From contig CM032128.1 in assembly GCA_018894105.1 (NCBI GenBank), positions 24,595,001 to 24,659,000 on the forward strand: DNA of 64,000 nucleotides, in the 5' to 3' direction. This document shows, one piece after another, positions 56,473-64,000 of this stretch. Positions within the stretch are counted from its first letter, which is position 1. Every line of letters starts with the position of its first letter. The notes beneath the pieces were generated by a model. The model ran no database searches, was not told the DNA's origin, and saw only the letters and a program-made list of their open reading frames with translations. The position numbers and the translations under genes are program-made. The stretch is from Jacaranda mimosifolia. Taxonomy: Eukaryota; Streptophyta; Magnoliopsida; Lamiales; Bignoniaceae.

Positions 56473-58450
56473 TGCTACAACAAAATTTAGCATTAAAGGC
56501 ACTAAAAAATGCCACTTAAATAATATTATTGTGGCAATTATATTTAATAATATTTTTTAAAAGTGTCACTTGTAACGGTATAGCTAAAGGTATAAATGTC
56601 ATTAAATTACCTTTATTTTGGAATTAATAAAATGCAACAAAAATTGCATCAAATGACACGTTAAAATGTCATGAAAAATGCATTAAATAACATGCTAAAG
56701 TACCATTAAAAATTATTTTAAACAACGTGCTAATATGACACTAAAAATTGCATGTAGTGGTAGGTTAAAACGCTAGAAAAGTTCATTTAAATGATAAGGT
56801 AATATGTCATAAATAATACAATAAATAGCATGTTAAAATGTTACAAAAATTCTTTTAAATGACATACTAATGCGCCACAAAAAATACATATAGTGACGTT
56901 AAAATACTGCAAAAGATTTTTTTCGATGACATACTAATATGCCATAAAATTAATAAATAACATGCTAAATTAAACGGTAAAAAGATTCTTTTGACTGGCA
57001 TCTTAGTTTGCCTCTAGCACCCCATATATGAGACTCCAATATAATCCAATTGTTTTGTATAAGACTCAAACTTAAAATATCTTACTTGAAAAGATATGAG
57101 TTTACCGTCAAACTATCTACCAAATATTCATTATAAACTTTCAATAATATTATTATATCTTTATACTTTAAAAGTATTTTTTATTAATTATTATTTAAAT
57201 ATATACTCAAAATTATTTTATTAAATAATATTTTTGAAAAAGTGTGAGACATTAGATTTAGAGAGAAAATTTTCAAAAAAAAATAATGTATAGGTGAGGA
57301 GAAAAAATGGGCAAAAACTTTAACTTTTTTATACTTCTTGAAAAATATAGTTAATTTAGTTGATACATTAAAATTATATTAAGTTGTCAATTCAACCAAT
57401 ACATTATGATAAGATATAAATTTATATATTTTACAATTATTAATAACTATATATACTTTATCTATTTTTGTGATATTTATTTCATGTCACACCATAACTA
57501 AATCATGAGTGATTTTTTTTAAGAAAAAAGTAGTGATGCTAGGTAAATGCTTTTAACATATAGTTATGTTAGTAATTCAATAAAATTACATTTTTATAAT
57601 ATTTATTAATGAATTACCAATAAGTATTGTATTATAGTGGCACTTTTTATTAGTATCACTATATTATAATGTGCCACTATATTGTAAAATGGTGTCAAAT
57701 CAATGCCACTAAATAATTTGCAGTACTTTTTACAAATGATGCCATAAATAAATATGAGTGGCATTTTTAAGAAAAAATTAGTGGCACTACGTAAATGCCT
57801 TGCAAATATATTTTTATTGGCATTTTTAATCAAATGTCACTATTTTCTTGTCACTTATTAATCAAACACCACTAATATGTTGTAGTATAGTGATATTATT
57901 TAACAATTATCATCATATTATTCTTGTGTGCCATTACACTATTCAATGTCACTAAGTTAATGTCAGTAAATATTTTGTGGCGGTTTTCTAAGTGATACCA
58001 TAAATCAATGAGTGACACTTTTTAGGAAAAATTAGTGGCACTAGTTAAATGCCTTCAAATGATATTATTGTTGGCATTTTTAATCATATGTCACTATTTT
58101 ATATGTCGTCTAATAATCAAATGCCACTAAATATTCATCACCATATTTGTTTTGTGTGTTATTACATAATAAATGCCACTAAGTTAGTGTCACTGAATAT
58201 CTTATGACATTTTTCTTCAAATGACAGTATAACTACATATTAGTGGCACTAGCTAAATGTCTTTGAAATACATTTATCTTGACATTTTTAATCAAATGTC
58301 ACAATTTTATCTATCATTTAATAATCAAATACCACCAAATATTAAATTATAGCGGCATTTTTTTACAACTATCACTATAATACTTTTTGTGCAATTATAT
58401 TATATAATATCACCAAGTTAGTGCCACTAAATATCAATTTTCTTATAGTG
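56473..58450. mobile_element. Non-autonomous CACTA element, copy 2
   Basis: About 1.98 kb. The minus strand from 58450 begins CACTATAAGAAAA; the left end reads TGCTACAACAAAATTTAGC, close to the matching inverted terminus (CACTACAAGAAAA-like with changes). Both flanks are lined with AGTGGCACTA / AATGCCACTA motifs and GGCATTTTTAATCAAATG. It is collinear with copy 1 (19875-23165) and keeps the empty site for the insertion found there. No coding capacity; no clear 3-bp target duplication. Confidence 0.75.
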
Positions 58451-60180
58451 CGACATTATGATGAGAGACTGCTGGGTGGGCAACGTGTTTGAGAGGTTGA
58501 GAAAATGCCCTTATCTCAGCCAGAACCCCAACCTCAGCCAATGGCAAGGATGAATACCTGACTAGTCTTTCATCTGTTAAGTAAAAACAAACAGCACATA
58601 AGGACAATAATACTATTATGACAAATTAATTAACTATATATGTGAAATACATAAAAATGGTTAATAAATTAATATCATTAAAGCACACATAATTAGTTTT
58701 CATAAAAGTTTTGATAAAGTAGATCATTCATTCTTCAGATAAATTCTTTAATCTTTCAATCTACCTGGATCCATTGATGTAAAAAAGGACAGTAATAATG
58801 ATTCATTGACATTCTAATCCTCAATTGTTTGTCATTTATTTACATCAACAAATCTAGTAGACAAAAAGACTAAAGATTTTAATTAATGTGAATGACAGAA
58901 TTTTTGAATAGAAATTAACTTTTTGTTTGGTTTGATTATTAACCGATTATAAGAGTTAACAATCAAAAAAAATTTGGTTCAATTTAGTTATTTTTGAATA
59001 ATATATTTTCTCTAATAATCCTTTTTTTTAATATAATGGTCCTTTGGAAATATATGTTTATGTAGTCTGTTGACATAATGGAGAGGAAGATAGGGGGAAA
59101 AAAGAAAGAATTTAATTGCAACGAAAACATGTTAGAATTCATGAATAAATTTATTAGCTGATATTAATATTAAATTATCATTTGTTGGCACGAGGTTATA
59201 CTTAACAAATTATATCTTGTGGAGTTTGATTTTTACTTGTTTATCTCATGAATAACCTAATGAGGTACCAATAATGTCATTTGATTTCATTTGATTTGAT
59301 GTGAAAGTAATTGAAAATTATAAAAATGTCGTCATAATACAGTTGTTGGCATCCCCTAAAAAATTGAGGTATTTATAAGTGAAGGACAAATTTATTAAAT
59401 AAAATTATAACAATATAACCAAAAAAAAAAAAATTGAAATCTGAATTTCGCACATAGCTAGTCTAAAGTAAGCATTTGATTACATATCCAGCCTCGTTTA
59501 AATTAAACTAACTTAAATTGAAACAAACACTTTTAATTGAGTTGAATAGTCGTGACATCCAATTCAATTAGAATAAACAAATACAGCCCAAAAGTGATCC
59601 ATTTTAGCGCGTGGCTAATGGTTATACTTAACAAATTAATCCGTGCTATACAATTCAATCTGCCACCCAAAATCAAAGGTTAGTGCAAAATCAGTAATGC
59701 CTAAACATGTCTCTTGAAAGATCAGTATTATAATAGCAACGATTTTTTTTATTATTATTAGATAATAGCAACGAATTAACAAATCCATAAATTTATAATA
59801 CCTAAACTCAAAACTCAAATTAAAATACATAATTGGTAATATCTAAACCCAAAATTCAAAATAAAATACAATTAAATTCAAAATGCAGCATCAATAAACT
59901 CAAAATAAAGTATCAATAGTAAAATAACATAATTATTACAATTAACGAAATATAATAACATTACAAAATCAACTAAACAAATAAAAATATAAAAATTAAA
60001 ATAAAAGGAAAAGAGAACTAACGGGGCGACGGCAGGCTCCGAGCGGCAAACTAACGAGCAGGAAACAGTGGAAAGGTGGTGATGGGACGGTGGGCGATGA
60101 CAGCGAAGATGGGGAGGAAGAAGAAAATGACAGAAAATGGGGCAAAAGAATGAGGGAAAGAAATTCGACTGACCTATTTT
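58451..60180. other. Spacer, mostly AT-rich
   Basis: 58451-58600 is less AT-rich and may be part of whatever the CACTA copy inserted into. A GC-richer patch at 60018-60130 gives a short His/Pro-rich chance frame on the minus strand. Nothing recognisable. Confidence 0.35.
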
Positions 60181-60790
60181 ATTCAAGTCTCCGATGAAAT
60201 TTTCATTGAAAATTCTTCAAAAATTAAATTAAATTTTAAATATCCGACAAAAATCAATCGAAAATATCTTAGAAAAGGGATAGAAGTCAAACTTTTTTAA
60301 ATTAAATTTATTACACCATTTTCGACCGTAGTTTTCGAGGGACTTGCGACGGACATGTCATCAAAAATTCTCGCGCCAATTTTTCGCTACAAACGCACTA
60401 TATTTTTCATCAATTTTGTGTGGGATTTCCAGCGGAACAGCCGTCCATCAAAAAATTCACGCAATTCCGGCGGATATTGTTTCCATTTGAATTTTCAATC
60501 AGAAAAACAAAAAAAATTTGTAGTGAAATTTAACTTTCCGACGGAAATTACATCTGCAAATCCGTCGGATGCAAATTCCCTTCAACTTTTCAAGGGATCA
60601 AGTCTCATATGTTCTCGCCAAGCTGTTGCTAAATTTTCTCCAAAATTTTCGACATTTTGTTGTTGAATTTTCAACACACCGTTTGTTCCCATAGAATTTT
60701 GTTGGAAATCCATTGGAAATTTCTAAAGGAAAGGCTCCGTCAGAAAATTCTTTCGAAAAAGTAGTTTTTTGTGTATGTAGAAAGAACCAA
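60180..60790. mobile_element. Small DNA-transposon relic with CCGACGGAAA-type motifs
   Basis: Repeated wording of the kind CGACGGAAAT, TCCGTCGG, GAAAATTC and TTTTCGA in both orientations over 600 bp, ending near AAGTAGTTTTTTGTG. This looks like the subterminal repeats of a non-autonomous CACTA- or Mutator-type element. I could not define both ends. A 103-codon plus-strand frame at 60355 is a by-product. Confidence 0.45.
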
Positions 60791-63190
60791 CTCAAGCTCG
60801 CTAAAGTTACAAACTTTACGTCTCAAAACTCTCTAACTCCCACAAATAAAGTGAACAAGATAATTTGTTGACACCAGTAAAACTACTGTCAACATCAAGA
60901 ACATCCTTATACACTTCGAAGAATCCTCTTATCCATACTTAGACTTAAAACCAGAACCTGACTTGATGAAGGGGACCTCAAAATCCAAGGAATGTTGACT
61001 AACGTGCTCTTGATGCATGACTCTAATGATCTAAGAGTAGACTAGACGATGCACCCAAAGAAGGGCTTGTGAACTCAAAAAAAACAGCAACAAGAGAGGA
61101 GGATGACCACCGTGAAGATGGACAACTTTGATACAATGGCACCCACCTAACTGCCCGTGCTAGGGACACCCCGTAAGGCAAAAGTGCCGAGCGGGTGCCC
61201 TCCCACCCCATAGGCACCTTGTGCAAAGGCGCTCTATTGGCCGCCCATGGGACTGTCAGCCACTTCATAGTGACAGCGACCCCACTACTGGCATCTACGA
61301 AATTTATTTTGACTCTATGAAGTTAGAAAATACAAGCAAAGGGAGAAAGTAAGAAAAAATGTGAAAATATTACTTTGGAAACTCTCGTCTCAAAAAGATT
61401 ACTTTTCGAAAACAAAATATTATTAAAATGATCTAAGTCCTTCGGAGGATGCAATGCAGTAAGCAAGATATCTCCTGGAAACAACCAATTAAGGAGAACT
61501 AAGAATATCCAACTTAGTCCGTTGATAAATTTTTTAAATTTTCTCATAGTCAAATTAAAAATAAATTATTGAAATTTAATAAAATTAATTATTAAGGTAA
61601 GGTAAATTAAAATTAAGTTTATAATATACTTTTAATATGTAAATAAGAATTACAAATTGAAAGGAGGGAGTTTAATAATATAGAAAAATGAGATTCTAAG
61701 AATTAGAAAGTGATCAAAAATAAATAGAACGGCCTAACTAAATAAGAAGGAAAGGGCCAGTAAGCCAACAAATTAAGACCACAATGATGGAGTCGAAATC
61801 CATTAGTGATTTACTCAATATAAAAACCAACTCCCAAAGTCAAGAAAGGAACATAAAATCAGTCAAAAAAATCTCAAGCTCTAACTCTTGCAAAGGCGTT
61901 TTAGGAGTAGAAGCCCATTTTGTTTTACTAATTTTCAAAAAGAACCTTAACATCATTTACCTATAGCATCAACATCAAAAAACGAAACCACCACACAACT
62001 AAAAAACCAACAAGCTTGAACCCAAATCACAATAATGATATCCAAAAGGTACCCACATATAAGGATTTTAATTATAAATAGGCTTTCTCAATATTTTTGG
62101 ATTCAAGACTTAAATCCAAAAATAAATATCACGCATTCTTCTCATAAAAATTGTCAATACATAGATAAAAACATTTATAACAACATAACAAGAGACTATA
62201 AAATACAATCGACAAAATTAAGTTTTTGATTCACAGAGATATGGCTGTGACACTAACTGTAAGCCAAATTTACCCCACAATTCATACACCTGTGACATCA
62301 AAAGGCTATGTGATTAGTAAATTTGCAATATCTATTTAAACTATGAGATTGAATGATCAAGCTATTTCCTACTACATGAATCAATTTGGCTAAATCTTCT
62401 TTCCTTCTCTTACAGACTTAACTTTAATAGGATAGTAGTTATCAAAAATATGAAGTGAAGAGAGGATTTAGTCATAATATATAAAGATAAAACTCTAAAA
62501 GTGTTTATTCCATCAGCGCTTCAAGAATTAGGTCCACACCACTACATTTGTTTATACAAGGTCCTCAATATTGGATCAAAATAATAGAACTTATGATCAA
62601 TCATGTCTCATTAATCATATTAATTTAGCTCATTTTTTACTTTATCAAAAATTGAATTTCAATTAATAAAAGCCCACTTATATTATTGGAATAAAATTCA
62701 AACATTTTGTACTTAGTTTAGTTCTGTGGTCATAAGTTTTCATCGATCTATAACAACAATTATAATTCAGCATAAAATTAATTCATTTTCTTTTTTTTCT
62801 TTTTTTTTCCCTTTTCCATACTGATAGATAACACGCCAAAACTGGAGAGGATCTTCCTAGCTAAAAGTGGATCCCTGCACAAGGATGCAAATAATTTAAC
62901 AAACCTGGTGAGAAATCATTCAACCCAAACATTGTAGAATTAATGCTGGCTGGCCTTAAATATTGCAATTGTGACATATCTTAATGCATCATTTGTTAAT
63001 GGAATTCTCATTAATCGTTTATATATTTTTTTTTCCATTCGAACTTTTGCCATTTTATGCCAGATTACATACAATCGCGCGCTCACTTCCATCTTTCTCT
63101 ACTGATTACATAGTCCAATACCTTATTCACTATTATATATACACTATATATATATATATATGTATATGTTACAAACATGCAAGACCAAAA
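60791..63190. other. Spacer upstream of the second C2H2 gene
   Basis: 60790-61320 is of moderate GC content and may be retroelement-derived, but no motif could be named. 61320-63100 is AT-rich with no frame of interest. The last few hundred bases should contain the promoter of the C2H2 gene: a long TATATATA stretch at 63145-63164 lies about 65-80 bp before its ATG. Confidence 0.4.
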
Positions 63191-63224
63191 GCTTTTAGGT
63201 TTTCATTAATCCTCTACTTTGAAA

Positions 63225-63710
63225 ATGGAGTCTTCATCAAGGAATGAAAACTCTGAAAATGGCGGTGCAGAGGCTGTGAAAAACAGCGAGCCGAAGGAAG
63301 GGAAAGACGTGATTGCTGTGGACGCTCCAAAGCAATACCGATGTAGCATCTGCCAGAGGAAGTTCGGTTCCTACTTTGCTTTGGGCGGCCACCGAGCTTG
63401 CCACGTGAGGGAGGAGAGGAAGTGGCGGGGCCACTCACCGTCCTGGGCGGCTTTATGGCTTGGCAAGCAGCAGCCGCCGCCGTACGAGGAGGTTGTCCGC
63501 CAACACCACGACTGTAATTGGTGCAAGAAGACCTTCTCAAGCCGATATGGTATGGCGGCTCACAGCCGGTTTTGCCGCCGGAAGAAAGAATATATGCTGA
63601 GTTCGGGAAATCAGAAGCCTCTAGTAATTCACAGGAATTTCGATTTGAATGAGCTTCCGCCGGAAGCATTCTTGACTGATGAGGGAATTCTCAGGCAGAC
63701 ACGGCGTTGA
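63225..63710 (+). CDS. Two-finger C2H2 zinc-finger protein with EAR motif
   Basis: Single exon, 161 codons from the ATG at 63225 (context AAAATGG) to TGA 63708-63710. The only earlier in-frame candidate is a TTG and is not used here. Finger 1 (about residues 40-60) is CSIC...FALGGHRACH, a variant of the plant QALGGH core with F for Q. Finger 2 (97-117) is CNWC...YGMAAHSRFC: it lacks the ALGGH core and ends in Cys, making it C2HC. A proline-rich linker separates them. The C-terminus has NFDLNELPPEA, an EAR repression motif. Expected role: nuclear DNA-binding repressor. Base composition of the gene is clearly more GC-rich than its surroundings. The divergent second finger suggests protein contact or a different DNA specificity. 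Confidence 0.92.
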   Translation: MESSSRNENSENGGAEAVKNSEPKEGKDVIAVDAPKQYRCSICQRKFGSYFALGGHRACHVREERKWRGHSPSWAALWLGKQQPPPYEEVVRQHHDCNWCKKTFSSRYGMAAHSRFCRRKKEYMLSSGNQKPLVIHRNFDLNELPPEAFLTDEGILRQTRR

Positions 63711-64000
63711 GAATTTCATCAGGCTTAATTTGTTTTTTTTTTTTTTTTTTCTCCTTTCTTTTACCTCTTTTTTTAGGAAATTTCATTTCTTATATGCTGA
63801 AATTTTGGATTAATCTCGTATTATACATGATTAGCAGGATGTTAAATACTGCATTTTGTTTTGTTTGCGTGATATTTAATTTTAATGATATTTAATTTTA
63901 ATGACTTCCAAATTTCATATCCTCATACCCCTCACAAGTAACAAATATATGTTGATTGAATTTTATTTATCGTTGTGGTTGTGTGATTTTTAATTTTAAT
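63711..64000. other. 3' flank of the C2H2 gene
   Basis: A run of about 20 T follows the stop at 63729-63750. The rest is AT-rich and includes an 18-bp direct repeat (GATATTTAATTTTAATGA) at 63870-63904. Confidence 0.5.

Noticed and set aside
60355..60666. 103-codon plus-strand frame
   Set aside because: It lies within repeated CCGACGGAAA-type motifs of a transposon relic and shows no protein-family pattern.
1..64000. tRNA, rRNA or snoRNA genes
   Set aside because: No cloverleaf with A and B boxes or other RNA gene signature was seen by eye; a covariance-model scan was not possible.

Overview
The window is nuclear DNA of a flowering plant, most likely a dicot. It is AT-rich and gene-poor, and it contains plant-type EAR-motif C2H2 zinc-finger genes, the usual plant transposon classes (CACTA, MULE, hAT, Ty1-copia, Ty3-gypsy) and endogenous pararetrovirus sequence. 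The species cannot be named from the sequence alone. Only two genes look like ordinary intact host genes: a three-finger C2H2 repressor (5431-6429, minus) and a two-finger one (63225-63710, plus). Both end in the same kind of C-terminal DLNELPP motif.

Layout. 1-1944: right-hand end of a CACTA transposon with a shrunken gene. 2180-3720: degenerate tandem array with a period near 220 bp. 5431-6429: C2H2 gene. 9030-10575: tandem duplication of about 700 bp. 11281-18730: Mutator-like element with long terminal inverted repeats, a decayed MuDR-type transposase, a GRF zinc-finger passenger and a nested hAT-type element (16734-18001, 8-bp target duplication). 19171-25300: copia debris and a non-autonomous CACTA that carries a 1.29-kb nested element with a perfect 10-bp target duplication. 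25650-30550: LTR and gypsy gag remains. 30772-34035: a solo LTR with a 5-bp target duplication, sitting inside a coiled-coil reading frame. 35120-51217: two pararetrovirus units. 51218-63190: repeats, an inverted mate of the 25.7-kb LTR-like repeat, and a second copy of the 2-kb CACTA. 63225-63710: second C2H2 gene.

The centrepiece is the pair of head-to-tail Caulimoviridae-type proviruses on the minus strand. Each encodes a 30K-type movement protein, a capsid/protease/RT/RNase H polyprotein, and a third protein I do not recognise. Neither encodes an integrase. Each unit is bounded by about 500-bp direct repeats that run from next to a purine tract to next to a tRNA-Met primer-binding site, as in an LTR retrotransposon. 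Diagnostic substitutions show that the two repeats of a unit match each other better than they match those of the neighbouring unit. Unit A has all three frames open. Unit B has lost the RT catalytic core and part of the third protein through two in-frame deletions, and a 1-base insertion fuses its polyprotein frame to the third frame.

The window therefore reads as a transposon nest between two related zinc-finger genes, with relatively young layers (pararetrovirus pair, solo LTR, hAT, nested 1.29-kb element) on top of much older debris.
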